A DNA stretch of 61,671 bases from CAZFGK01 sp964518635 (GTDB taxonomy: Bacteria; Zixibacteria; MSB-5A5; GN15; FEB-12), in NCBI GenBank assembly GCA_964518635.1, contig CAZFGK010000019.1:1-61671 (forward strand). The letters are read 5' to 3'. The translations under genes were made by a program, and so were the position numbers. Shown here piece after piece: positions 44,434 to 54,153 of the stretch; the first letter of the stretch is position 1; each line of letters starts with the position of its first letter. The notes beneath the pieces were generated by a model. That model saw only the letters and a list, made by a program, of their open reading frames with translations, ran no database searches and had not been told where the DNA came from.

Positions 44434-46521
44434 GTGGCAAGCATTCGTCTCGACACTCCGCTCCAATACCTCAAAGGGGTCGGCCCCGCCAAGGCCGAAG
44501 TTCTGGCTCGAAACGGGCTTCACACCGTTCGTGAACTACTCGGCTATCTCCCTCGTCGCTACCTCGACCGCACCAGCATCACTCCGATTGCAAAACTCAA
44601 ACCCGGACAGCACGTGACCATCATCGGTCGCGTTCGCACCAGCGGTGTGCTCTATGGACGCCGTCGCCGATTTGAAGTCATGTTGCAGGATGAATCGGGC
44701 GCGATCACTCTCACCTGGTTTGCCGGATTCAAATTTCTCGAAAAGCGTTTTCCCCGTGATCAGATTATCGCCGCCAGTGGGACGGCGACATTTTATCACT
44801 CGATGCAGATGGTCCATCCAGAAATCGAACGGCTCGATGACGACTCCGACCGAATGGTGCACGCAGGGCGTATTATCCCGATTTACGCGCAGAATGCAGT
44901 CATGGCGAAAGCAGGGATAACCAGCCGTGGGATGCGGGTGATGACCACGCAGATATTCGAAAGTCTGGTCGAGCAACTTCCCGAGCTAGTCCCTGATTCA
45001 GTTCGCGGAAAACTCAATATCCCGTCGCTACACGAAGCGATTCACTGGCTGCATTATCCGCCCACCGGGGAGCAGATCGATATCGCGCGCCGTCGTCTGG
45101 CATTCGAGGAACTATTGCGATTGCAATACATGGTCATCCAGCAGCGCGGCGACCGTAAACATATCACCAAGATGCATCGCTACACGACACCAACGGATTC
45201 TCTCAAGGAGATTCTCGCCAAACTCCCGTTTGCCCTCACAGAAGACCAGTCGCAGTCACTTGCCGAGATGCAGACCGATTTGCGCAAGTCACAGCCGATG
45301 TCACGCTTATTGCAGGGGGATGTTGGCTGTGGGAAGACAATTGTCGCAGTGGCAGCGGCGATAGATGCCGCGCGAAACAATTTGCAGACTGCATTCATGG
45401 CGCCGACCGAAATCCTCGCGCATCAGCATCAACGGAGTTGGGGGAAATTTCTGGAAGAGCAGGGGATTATCTCCGCGATTCTCACTGCAGGGACAAAGAC
45501 CGCCGCAAGAAAATCGATTCTCTCTCGTCTTGCTGGTGGAGACATTCAGATTCTCTTTGGCACTCACGCTTTGTTATCGAGTGATGTTCAGTTTCGCAAT
45601 CTGGGACTGGTTGTCATCGACGAGCAGCATCGTTTCGGTGTCGAGCAGCGCGCCAAGCTTCATGCCAAAGGGGACACGCCAGATCTTCTCGTTATGACCG
45701 CGACACCGATTCCACGGACTCTTGCCCTTACACTCTACGGTGATCTCGATATATCTACGATCAAGACTCTGCCCCCCGGGAGAAAACCGATTCGGACGGT
45801 TTGGCGTACTGCCGATATTCGCGAAAAGGTCTTCCAATATCTGGTCGGTGAAGTAGAAAAAGGGGGGCAGGCATATCTGGTCTATCCCCTGATTGAAGCA
45901 GACGAAGAATCTGATCTCCTCAGTTTGCAGGAGGATCACGAGCATCTGGTGGGAACGGCCTTCAAAGGGCTGCCCGTCGGGTTGGTGCATGGTCGAATCA
46001 AACCTGCCGAACGGGATGAGACGTTGAGGAAATTTCGGGACGGAGAAATCTCGATCCTGATGGCTACGACCGTTATTGAGGTCGGTATCGATAATCCGAA
46101 CGCCAATTTTCTGGTGATCGAGCATGCCGAACGATTCGGATTGGCGCAGCTGCACCAACTTCGCGGACGAGTCGGACGAGGAGAGAAGGGGGGGACCGTC
46201 GTCGCAATAGCCCATCCCCCGGTCTCGGATATGGCCCGAAAACGACTCGACTATTTTCAGGAGCATTCGAACGGATTCGAGGTCGCCGAGGCCGATCTGG
46301 AACTTCGTGGTCCGGGGGAGCTTTTCGGGCAACGTCAGTCTGGGATTCCCGAACTTCGTATGGCCCGACTTTCCAGCGATCTTGATCTGCTCGAAGCCGC
46401 CCGTCGACTCTGCGAACGGCTCATCCATGAAGAGCCCGCACTAAGCCCCGACGAGCGAAAACTCTCAGCCCACCTGGCCGACAAGACCTCTTCCCAGACC
46501 CTTGCCGTGGCTGGGGGATAA
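44434..46521 (+). CDS. recG: ATP-dependent DNA helicase RecG
   Basis: 695 aa. Branch-migration helicase that reverses stalled forks. N-terminal wedge with OB fold (residues about 10-160, LQYLKGVGPAKAEVLARNG start, HVTIIGRVRTSGV), Walker A GDVGCGKT at about 294-301, DEQHRFGVEQR at about 395-405, MTATPIPRTLALT, and QLRGRVGRG in the second RecA domain. The C-terminus with GPGELFGQRQSG is intact. GTG start; the upstream 86 bp are shared with the divergent selC promoter. Confidence 0.97.
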   Translation: MASIRLDTPLQYLKGVGPAKAEVLARNGLHTVRELLGYLPRRYLDRTSITPIAKLKPGQHVTIIGRVRTSGVLYGRRRRFEVMLQDESGAITLTWFAGFKFLEKRFPRDQIIAASGTATFYHSMQMVHPEIERLDDDSDRMVHAGRIIPIYAQNAVMAKAGITSRGMRVMTTQIFESLVEQLPELVPDSVRGKLNIPSLHEAIHWLHYPPTGEQIDIARRRLAFEELLRLQYMVIQQRGDRKHITKMHRYTTPTDSLKEILAKLPFALTEDQSQSLAEMQTDLRKSQPMSRLLQGDVGCGKTIVAVAAAIDAARNNLQTAFMAPTEILAHQHQRSWGKFLEEQGIISAILTAGTKTAARKSILSRLAGGDIQILFGTHALLSSDVQFRNLGLVVIDEQHRFGVEQRAKLHAKGDTPDLLVMTATPIPRTLALTLYGDLDISTIKTLPPGRKPIRTVWRTADIREKVFQYLVGEVEKGGQAYLVYPLIEADEESDLLSLQEDHEHLVGTAFKGLPVGLVHGRIKPAERDETLRKFRDGEISILMATTVIEVGIDNPNANFLVIEHAERFGLAQLHQLRGRVGRGEKGGTVVAIAHPPVSDMARKRLDYFQEHSNGFEVAEADLELRGPGELFGQRQSGIPELRMARLSSDLDLLEAARRLCERLIHEEPALSPDERKLSAHLADKTSSQTLAVAGG

Positions 46522-46577
46522 GATCGCCGTGCCTCTGTATTTTTAGATAACCAGGGCAATTTCTTGGCAGATAGTTG

Positions 46578-46606
46578 TTGTCTGGCAAGCCATTACGGCG
46601 GATAAT
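46578..46606 (+). promoter_or_regulatory. promoter, leaderless type, for the DUF1844 gene
   Basis: TTGTCT (46578-46583), 17-nt spacer, GATAAT (46601-46606). The ATG at 46614 lies 7 nt downstream of the -10, so the transcript would begin at or next to the start codon. No Shine-Dalgarno is present. Confidence 0.5.
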
Positions 46607-46613
46607 CGAAGCC

Positions 46614-46928
46614 ATGAGTGAAGCCCACGATCAGTTGTTTATGGGGTTGGTGTTCTCCCTTCATGGCGCGGCATGGAGCCAGCTGGGGAAGACCGCCAAT
46701 CCGATGACCGGGAAGATTGAGCGGGATATTATGCAAGCCCGTCAGACTATCGACATGCTCGAAATGCTCCAGCAGAAGACCAGCGGAAATCTGACCACCG
46801 ACGAGAAGCGGATGCTCGACCATTTTCTCTATGAATTACGGCTCAATTATGTCGATGAATTGAAGAAGGAAGAGCAGACCAATTCCGGGTTAAAGTCCCC
46901 GGATGAGAGTATAAAGACTGATCAATGA
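46614..46928 (+). CDS. DUF1844 domain protein
   Basis: 104 aa small soluble protein. It contains FMGLVFSLHGAAWSQLGK and the IERDIMQARQTIDMLEMLQQKT helix with KRMLDHFLYELRLNYV, which define DUF1844, a short helical family of unknown function found in many FCB, acidobacterial and related genomes. Charged, disordered C-terminus. Start ATG at 46614; the frame extends upstream but would begin inside the promoter. Confidence 0.85.
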   Translation: MSEAHDQLFMGLVFSLHGAAWSQLGKTANPMTGKIERDIMQARQTIDMLEMLQQKTSGNLTTDEKRMLDHFLYELRLNYVDELKKEEQTNSGLKSPDESIKTDQ

Positions 46929-47004
46929 TCGCTATGAATCAAAGACTTCACTCAAATTGTCTACTCTCTTTTCAGGCATCCGTTATATTTCCGAAAGGAA
47001 CGAA

Positions 47005-47964
47005 GTGAACCAGACTTTGACTCAGGCATCTTCAACTGCATATACGCACGCGGAGCTTCGCGAACTGTTTGGTTCGGCTCTTGAATTCGACCGTCCGCTT
47101 GCCCCTCTGACAAGCTACAAGACCGGCGGTCCGGCGAAGTATTTCATCTGGGCGAAAAGTGCGGTAGAGATTCGGGATGCAATTTCCAAAGCACGACGGA
47201 TTGGGCTTCCGTTCTACATGCTTGGTGGGGGATCGAATCTTCTGGTCTCCGATCAGGGATATGACGGACTGATTATCAAGATCGACATTCGCGGCTTCGA
47301 GGTTCTTGAAAATTCCGTGCTGGATGCAGGCGCCGGTGAAGAGCTGATGGACATGGTCAATTTTTCGACCAACCATTCACTCGCAGGTCTAGAATTTGCC
47401 GCCGGAATCTGGGGCTCAGTCGGCGGTGCGATCTACGGAAATGCTGGTGCATTCGGCGGGGAGCTTGGCCCGATCATGGCCGAAGCAGAAATTGTGACTC
47501 CTGATGGGGAGATCAAGATCGTCGGTCAGGACTACTGTGGTTTCGGGTATCGCGATTCTCGTCTGAAGCGAACGAAAGATGTAATCATTCGCTGCAGGTT
47601 TCAGCTTCAGGTAGGGGAAAAAGCAGCGATTGAAGGTCGGGTGCGGGATATTCTTGCGCAGCGGGAGCAGAAACACCCATCGGAGTTGACGGCGGGCTGT
47701 TTTTTCAAGAATATACCCGATGCACGGGAGCCCTACGGCAAACTCCCGGCGGGACGGTTGCTCGAACAGGCCGGAGCCAAAGGAATGGCTGTTGGCGGTG
47801 CCCGCGTGTATGAGAAGCACGCCAATATCATTGTGAACTCAGGGAATGCGACCGCGAAAGAGATTCGCCTGCTGGCGGATCAGATGAAACAGCGGGTGTT
47901 CGATAAGTTTGGTATTCGTCTCGAAGAAGAAGTTCAGGAACTCGGCGTCATCAAGAAGGACTAA
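47005..47964 (+). CDS. murB: UDP-N-acetylenolpyruvoylglucosamine reductase MurB
   Basis: 319 aa flavoenzyme reducing UDP-GlcNAc-enolpyruvate to UDP-MurNAc in peptidoglycan synthesis. FAD-binding part with TSYKTGGPAKYF, LGGGSNLLVSDQGYDG, and GIWGSVGGAIYGNAGAFGGE. The short type II form is indicated by length. The catalytic Ser position in the GSxFKNP motif reads GCFFKNIP, so Cys probably serves as proton donor. GTG at 47005 with AAGGA 6 nt upstream is preferred over a TTG at 46957. Confidence 0.95.
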   Translation: MNQTLTQASSTAYTHAELRELFGSALEFDRPLAPLTSYKTGGPAKYFIWAKSAVEIRDAISKARRIGLPFYMLGGGSNLLVSDQGYDGLIIKIDIRGFEVLENSVLDAGAGEELMDMVNFSTNHSLAGLEFAAGIWGSVGGAIYGNAGAFGGELGPIMAEAEIVTPDGEIKIVGQDYCGFGYRDSRLKRTKDVIIRCRFQLQVGEKAAIEGRVRDILAQREQKHPSELTAGCFFKNIPDAREPYGKLPAGRLLEQAGAKGMAVGGARVYEKHANIIVNSGNATAKEIRLLADQMKQRVFDKFGIRLEEEVQELGVIKKD

Positions 47965-47986
47965 GTATTGACCTTTTCGCTCTTGC

Positions 47987-50900
47987 GTGTTTCAGAAACT
48001 GACATCATCTCTTCATCGTTCAATTCAGATAGCACTCGTCTGTGCTGTTGTTTTCATATGCATTCCATCGAGTAACAGTGATGCAACCGAGGGTATCGGC
48101 TTTCAGGCCCGATTCCAGCGATCAGTCTTTCTCGTTTCCGATCCCTACTATAACGTAGATGAAAGTGCCCCCCCGTCCATAGGTGTGAAGCTTTCTCTCC
48201 GAGGGGCAATTCGTCCAAAGACGACGATTGATAGCGCGACATTTTCTCCCCCACGGCTTCGATTTGTCACCACGCTCCGCAACAATTCGAAGCTGGTGAG
48301 TACCTCTGAGGATGCCTATGAGTTTGCGCGAGCAAGATTCTATCGCTATGCCCAGGCGAAACTCGATTCCCTCTCTTATAGCTCGCTACTCGAGTCCAAG
48401 AAAGACAAACGCCGCACGGGTGTCTCACTAGGAGTTGCTCTCCCCAAGAAACTGGATCGGCTCTTCGGCGAAGGGGGCGGAAATCTCCGACTGACCGGCT
48501 CGATGAGAGTCTCTCTTGGTGGAGAGGTTCGCTATTCAGATGGATTGCAGTCTTCCGCTGTTCAGCAGAGCAAGGGGCTCAATTTGAAGATGGATCAGGT
48601 GAGTCGATTTGAAATGAGCGGGACAATCGGTACCAAAATTTCGGTACGACTTGCTCAGGACAGCAAGACGACTATCCCGCTCGCGAATCGAATCCAGATC
48701 CGTTACAAAGGGGATGATGACGATATCGTCAAGGCAATTGAGGCGGGGAATACCAATCTCAATCTCCCCAACACGCAGTTTGTCGGCTATTCGTCTCAGA
48801 TTCAGGGACTCTTTGGATTCAAGACCGAAGCGGTACTAGGGAATCTCGGACTTACTGCCATTGCCTCGCAGGAAAAGGGATCATCGGAGAAGGCCGTCAT
48901 CGGTGCCGAGGATGATGAATCGGCTTCAATTATCCGTGACTATCAGTATGCTGAAGGGCGGCTGTTTGATTTTGCCTATCGGCAGTCTGATCCCTTATCG
49001 ACTGGTGGAGTCTTCGACTTCCTGCCAGGTGACTCGATCACACGAGTTGAAGTTTACGAAACAATTAATAGACCCGATCAGGTTCTTACTAAAGCCGACA
49101 TGTTCATCAATCCAGATGATCCGTCAAGATACCAATATCAAGCCCTGGATCAGAACGTAGTTCGACTTGAGTTTGATAAGGACTATACCTGGGAACAGAT
49201 TCCCTCAGACAGCTTCTGGGTGATTCACTTCAACACCGCCAAGCAGGGTACTATCGGAATCTATTATGAATTCGTCCGTGCAAGATCAGGTGGTGGCTTC
49301 GATACACTGAAGGTTGGAGATCACTCAGGGTCGAGACTCATTCTCAAGTATCTTCGTTCGACAGCTCTCTATAATTCGAACGCAAACCCTGCCTGGAATC
49401 TGATGTGGCGCAATGTCTACTCAGTTCCGCGTGGAAGTCAGCTCAAAGACTTAAAAGTCAGAGTCTTCAAGGGTGCGACAGCAATTCAGGGGACCGATGC
49501 CGCACTTGATTATCAGATTGACAATGGAGGTCAGTCCCAGGGAAAGCTGATCGCGATTCTCGGACTTGATCAGTATACCGAAGGGGGGCAACGGCAAAAG
49601 GATGATCAGGTTGATAATCGTCGAGAGAGATTTCGTCCTGACTGGGGTCTTCTGATTTTTCCGTCACGATTTCCTTTCGCAGACGATAACATCACATTTG
49701 TCAACGAGTCAGGGATCGCAACGCCACCATTGAGACCGACCACCTTTAAGTCGGTCTTCTATGATAAGGATCCCAGTACGGTTGGAACAGCAAGTCTGTA
49801 TTATATCCAGTTAGCTTCACGATCAAGAAGCAGCATTATTCGACTCAACCGGACGAACATCATCGAGGGCTCGGAGAAAGTGTTATTGGATGGGATCGCT
49901 CTCACACGAGATACTGATTACAAGATTCAGTATGACTTCGGTCAGATTACTCTCACCAGCGACCGCGCACTTGATCCCAATGCGAAACTTCAGGTAGAAT
50001 TCGAATATGCACCGTTTCTGTCTTTAGCGAAGAAAACACTTCTTGGCCTGCGTGCGGAATATCGACTGAGCAAAGATGCCCGCATCGGCTCAACGCTGAT
50101 CTACAAATCTGACAAAGCACAGGACAGAAAGCCGCGAATCGGGCAGGAGACCTCAAAAAGCAGCGTCTATGATCTCGATGGCGCTGCAACGTTCTATCCG
50201 AAGGCCCTCACCAAGGTAATTAACGCGATTCCGTTTGTCTCAACGACAGCAGTATCCACTTTGAGTCTTTCCGGTGAGTATGCCCAGTCAAACCCGAATC
50301 CGAACGTTCTGGGCGAGGCATACATCGACGACTTTGAAGGGGCGACCGAGCAGATTTCAATCGCGACCAATCACAGCACCTGGACTCGAGGATCAAGACC
50401 GCGTACCCTGCTTTATCCTGCTGCGCATGAAACGAAGATGCTCTGGTTTAATCCGGGTGGAATTCCGTTTGATGAAGTCTACCAGGGGGAACGTCAGGCA
50501 AGTGAGGGGACTATTATCCCACTCTATCTCATTTTTCGACCGAGCGACAGCACCTATATCCGTCGTGACTCGGTAGGGCCATCCTATGCCTCCATCATGC
50601 GCTATTTTGGCAATCGAATCGACGAATCCAGGCTTCAGTTATTCGAGGTGCGTCTTCAGGGGGACAGCGGACTCCTGCATTTTGATTTTGGCAATATCTC
50701 TGAAGATGTGAATGGTGATAATCAGGACAATACCGAGGATGCCAACTCCAACGGAATCAGCGATCCTGATGAGGACAAGGGACTCGACAAGAGATTTGAT
50801 GCGGATGAAATCGGACCAGACTCAACGGTCTACGATCCTCTCACCAATCCCGATCCGAGCGGGGACAATTTCTATTTTCGTTCTGGTGATCAGATTTCAG

Positions 50901-53900
50901 GAAAGTGTCCGCTTGAACAGCAGGGGCTTTGCGATGATCCACGGTTTCGCTATGAGTGGGTGAATGGAACCGAAGGAAACATAAACTATCTTCCGGTCAT
51001 CGGGAGAGTTGACCGTGAATCTCTCGGTCCGGGTGGATTCCTGAATGCAGACAATTATTTTAGTTTCACCATTGATCTTGGGGATACCAACAGCCTCAAC
51101 TCATTTTACGTTCCCGGTTCGCGAAATGACAGCGGCTGGGCGACCTTTCGAATTCCGATTCGCGAACCGATTGCGCTCACCTCGACTGTCGGAGATCCTC
51201 GCTGGGACAACATAACGCACATTCGGTTCTGGCGCGAAGCGGCTATTGATCAACGAACACCTGATACAATTGCAATTGCAAACTGGTATTTCGTTCAGGC
51301 CTATTGGCAAGACACTCTCATCAGCACCAACCCGAATGCGACTTTTGTGGTTGCCTCTGTAAGCGAAGAGGAAAACACATTCGATCCTCCCCCCGGAGTC
51401 GAAGACTATACCGATCAGGTGACCGGTGTAACTGAATCGCAGCGGGCACTTTCCATGAAATACACCAATTTCCTCCCCGGTGATACCGGTTTTGCGATTC
51501 GTCGGCTTCTGCAAGGGGAGCGTTACACCGGTTATAATCGTATGCGGATGTATGTGCATGGCCCTGAACTTGACCCTGCGGATTCGATTCAGTTCCTGCT
51601 TCGACTAGGGAATGATTCGCTGAATTACTATCAGTTTGCCACTCAACTGCAGTCGGGATGGAATGAGCAGAATTATGTCGATATCGACTTTCAAAAACTT
51701 ACAAGACTTAAGGACTCTCTGATTCTCGAACTACAACCGGGGGAGCAAGTGATCGGGACCGACGGACAGTATTCAGTTCGAGGAAGACCGAGTCTGATCA
51801 ATATCGGCTACTACTCCCTTGGAGTAGTTAATACGAGCAGCGCGACCATCTCTTCCGGCGAAGTCTGGGTGGATGAATTGCGAGTTGCTGAACCAAGGCG
51901 GGACAAAGGGACGGCCTATCGCTATTCCATAAGCGGTACCGGAGCCGATCTGTTCAGTTATTCACTCAACTACGAGAACAAAGATGCTTTCTTTCGTTCA
52001 GTGTCAACTACGACGCGTGGTGGAGATCGGGACAACCTCGGAAGTGGAAGCTCAGCTGAGCAATACAGCTGGCAAGTCTCGATGAATGTAGAAAGATTTC
52101 TTCCAAAATCATGGGGTGCATCCCTTCCAATAAGTATTGGTCAGTCGCAGACGACAAATCGACCGCTCTTACGATCAGGAACGGATATTGTTCTTCCGGA
52201 GTCGATTCGAGAAGAGGAAAAGTCTGTCAGTCGATCAAAGCGATTCAGTATCACAGAATCTTTTCGTGGCCCAAACAAGAATCCACTTTTTGGAATTCTG
52301 CTGAATCGCCAGCGAGTCAGCTTGTCGATATCACAGTCAGACGGCTTTTCTGTTACACAGCCCTATCGATTCTCTGATGCCTACAATTTGAGTGCGAGCT
52401 ATGACATGGGTATAAAGAAATTTCCAAAACTCGCACTGTTTAAATGGACGAAAGGGATTCCGTTCCTGAAGAGACTTGAAAAATCCCGACTGCTTCTTTA
52501 TCCGGGCGATTGGACGTGGAATGCGACTTTTGATCGATCCCTGAGTATCACACAGGATCCCGGTGGACGGAGAACTTCAAATGTCACTCGCGGGCTTCAG
52601 GGTCGTACCAGTTTGTCGCTGCGTCCCTTTGACAACCTGAATTCGACATTTCGAGCAGGCTCCACTTGGGATATGTCGAGAACGGATTCCGTGAAATTCA
52701 CTCTGCGCGGTATCAATCTCGGTCGGCAGACCGCCTACGATCAGAATGTTGCAGTCGATTACGATCCGAAACTGCTGAAGTGGTTGACCGCGAAGGGGAC
52801 CTATACTGCGAACTATACCGAACGACTAGACAATTCTTCTCTGACCAGAAATGGAACAATGTCAAATGCAGTTCGTTTGAACGGCGTTTTCAGCCAGACT
52901 CTCTTGTTTGCAAAACCAAAAGCCCTAAAGATGCCACCACAAAAGCCGTTTGAATTACCAGGTTTTGTCATTGACAAAAACGTCTGGTACCCGCCAATGG
53001 CATTTGATTCCACCCTCTTCAAGCGAGAATGGGCAACCCCCATGCTACCGACTCGTTCGATGGTGGATGCCCTGCGTCCGCCCAAGCCCGCATATCCGTT
53101 TTACGATGCTCCTTTTTCTTTGATGCGCTCTCTTGTTGGCTGGCTCAAACCGCTGAGCTACTCCTTCTCGAGCGGATACAACAATTCTACGCCGGGGATG
53201 GTATCCCGACCATCACTGGGATTCCGCTTTGGTCTCGTTCAAAAAGCTGACGTTGAACTCAGGCAAGTAGGTGCAACGGTCGCACGTACGAAGACAAATG
53301 CAATGGAATTCGGCACTGGCACTCGCTTCTTCGGTGGTGGCGGGAATGGTCTTTCGGTAGATGTTCGTTATAAACGAAGTGAAAATGAAGATGTCCAGCG
53401 GGCGGGTGGAAATTTGACCCGCACAGTCTCACAGACGTGGCCCAAGGTCGATATCAACATTGGTCAGATGCCGAAATTCCCTGTCTTCCGAAAGCAGATC
53501 AACGACTTTATTGCAATTTTCGCTCCCAAGACCGGTTACGAACTGAGTGAGCGAACACAGATCAATCTCTCTCTCGGTGAGAAGGTGACTGCATATTCAA
53601 AGACGGAATCATTCAGTCCGCTCCTCAACCTCTCATTTCGCCCATCAAAATCAATGACTCTGAGTCTGAATCAAACGCTCTCAAAGTCGACCAGCGATCA
53701 GTACAACGCAGTCAACGCGTCGCGTCAGAGTCAGACCATCCAAAAAAGACGGACCACTGGTATTTCACTCAAATATAACTTCAGTTCCCCTTCCGGGTTT
53801 GTCTTCCCGATATTTGGTCGCATTCGATTCAGTTCAATCGTGTCGCTTAGTGTGGATGCGAGCTTCAATAGTGATCAGACGAGTACGCGAAGCGTCCTCG

Positions 53901-54094
53901 CCGGCACCAATTTTCTCCAGGATCCAGTCGAGACGGTGAACAAGAAGAGTCTGACCATCACTCCCGTCGTATCCTATCAATTCAGCAATCAGATAAAGGG
54001 TGGACTCCAGGGATATTTCCAGGACTCAAAGGACAAAACAAGTCCAGATAGCCACGCCAGGTCAGTGAACGCCTTTGTTGAAATCCAATTCTAA
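47987..54094 (+). CDS. sprA: SprA/Sov-type outer membrane translocon protein
   Basis: 2035 aa, somewhat smaller than Flavobacterium SprA (about 2400). SprA is the giant barrel forming the type IX secretion channel. N-terminal signal region; the conserved N-terminal domain with IRYKGDDDDIVKAIEAGNTN and LPNTQFVGYSSQIQGLFGFK (residues about 240-285); GSEKVLLDG plus DTDYKIQYDFGQITLT at about 627-660; GEAYIDDFEGATEQI at about 775; an Asp-rich calcium-like loop (DVNGDNQDNTEDANSNGISD) near 906; then many amphipathic strands to a C-terminal NAFVEIQF. GTG start, 22 bp after murB, with a poor ribosome site. None of the GldKLMN/PorKLMN motor genes is in the window. Confidence 0.93.
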   Translation: MFQKLTSSLHRSIQIALVCAVVFICIPSSNSDATEGIGFQARFQRSVFLVSDPYYNVDESAPPSIGVKLSLRGAIRPKTTIDSATFSPPRLRFVTTLRNNSKLVSTSEDAYEFARARFYRYAQAKLDSLSYSSLLESKKDKRRTGVSLGVALPKKLDRLFGEGGGNLRLTGSMRVSLGGEVRYSDGLQSSAVQQSKGLNLKMDQVSRFEMSGTIGTKISVRLAQDSKTTIPLANRIQIRYKGDDDDIVKAIEAGNTNLNLPNTQFVGYSSQIQGLFGFKTEAVLGNLGLTAIASQEKGSSEKAVIGAEDDESASIIRDYQYAEGRLFDFAYRQSDPLSTGGVFDFLPGDSITRVEVYETINRPDQVLTKADMFINPDDPSRYQYQALDQNVVRLEFDKDYTWEQIPSDSFWVIHFNTAKQGTIGIYYEFVRARSGGGFDTLKVGDHSGSRLILKYLRSTALYNSNANPAWNLMWRNVYSVPRGSQLKDLKVRVFKGATAIQGTDAALDYQIDNGGQSQGKLIAILGLDQYTEGGQRQKDDQVDNRRERFRPDWGLLIFPSRFPFADDNITFVNESGIATPPLRPTTFKSVFYDKDPSTVGTASLYYIQLASRSRSSIIRLNRTNIIEGSEKVLLDGIALTRDTDYKIQYDFGQITLTSDRALDPNAKLQVEFEYAPFLSLAKKTLLGLRAEYRLSKDARIGSTLIYKSDKAQDRKPRIGQETSKSSVYDLDGAATFYPKALTKVINAIPFVSTTAVSTLSLSGEYAQSNPNPNVLGEAYIDDFEGATEQISIATNHSTWTRGSRPRTLLYPAAHETKMLWFNPGGIPFDEVYQGERQASEGTIIPLYLIFRPSDSTYIRRDSVGPSYASIMRYFGNRIDESRLQLFEVRLQGDSGLLHFDFGNISEDVNGDNQDNTEDANSNGISDPDEDKGLDKRFDADEIGPDSTVYDPLTNPDPSGDNFYFRSGDQISGKCPLEQQGLCDDPRFRYEWVNGTEGNINYLPVIGRVDRESLGPGGFLNADNYFSFTIDLGDTNSLNSFYVPGSRNDSGWATFRIPIREPIALTSTVGDPRWDNITHIRFWREAAIDQRTPDTIAIANWYFVQAYWQDTLISTNPNATFVVASVSEEENTFDPPPGVEDYTDQVTGVTESQRALSMKYTNFLPGDTGFAIRRLLQGERYTGYNRMRMYVHGPELDPADSIQFLLRLGNDSLNYYQFATQLQSGWNEQNYVDIDFQKLTRLKDSLILELQPGEQVIGTDGQYSVRGRPSLINIGYYSLGVVNTSSATISSGEVWVDELRVAEPRRDKGTAYRYSISGTGADLFSYSLNYENKDAFFRSVSTTTRGGDRDNLGSGSSAEQYSWQVSMNVERFLPKSWGASLPISIGQSQTTNRPLLRSGTDIVLPESIREEEKSVSRSKRFSITESFRGPNKNPLFGILLNRQRVSLSISQSDGFSVTQPYRFSDAYNLSASYDMGIKKFPKLALFKWTKGIPFLKRLEKSRLLLYPGDWTWNATFDRSLSITQDPGGRRTSNVTRGLQGRTSLSLRPFDNLNSTFRAGSTWDMSRTDSVKFTLRGINLGRQTAYDQNVAVDYDPKLLKWLTAKGTYTANYTERLDNSSLTRNGTMSNAVRLNGVFSQTLLFAKPKALKMPPQKPFELPGFVIDKNVWYPPMAFDSTLFKREWATPMLPTRSMVDALRPPKPAYPFYDAPFSLMRSLVGWLKPLSYSFSSGYNNSTPGMVSRPSLGFRFGLVQKADVELRQVGATVARTKTNAMEFGTGTRFFGGGGNGLSVDVRYKRSENEDVQRAGGNLTRTVSQTWPKVDINIGQMPKFPVFRKQINDFIAIFAPKTGYELSERTQINLSLGEKVTAYSKTESFSPLLNLSFRPSKSMTLSLNQTLSKSTSDQYNAVNASRQSQTIQKRRTTGISLKYNFSSPSGFVFPIFGRIRFSSIVSLSVDASFNSDQTSTRSVLAGTNFLQDPVETVNKKSLTITPVVSYQFSNQIKGGLQGYFQDSKDKTSPDSHARSVNAFVEIQF

Positions 54095-54141
54095 GGACAC
54101 CGGTTGCCTGGGCGGCACTGGGAAAAACCAGGGTAATCGAG

Positions 54142-54147
54142 TATCTT
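54142..54147 (+). promoter_or_regulatory. possible -10 element for leaderless selAB
   Basis: TATCTT ends 7 nt before the selA ATG (54154). No convincing -35 is visible and there is no Shine-Dalgarno, so this rests mainly on the same spacing seen at 6636, 46614 and 59038. Confidence 0.3.
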
Positions 54148-54153
54148 GTCTGT

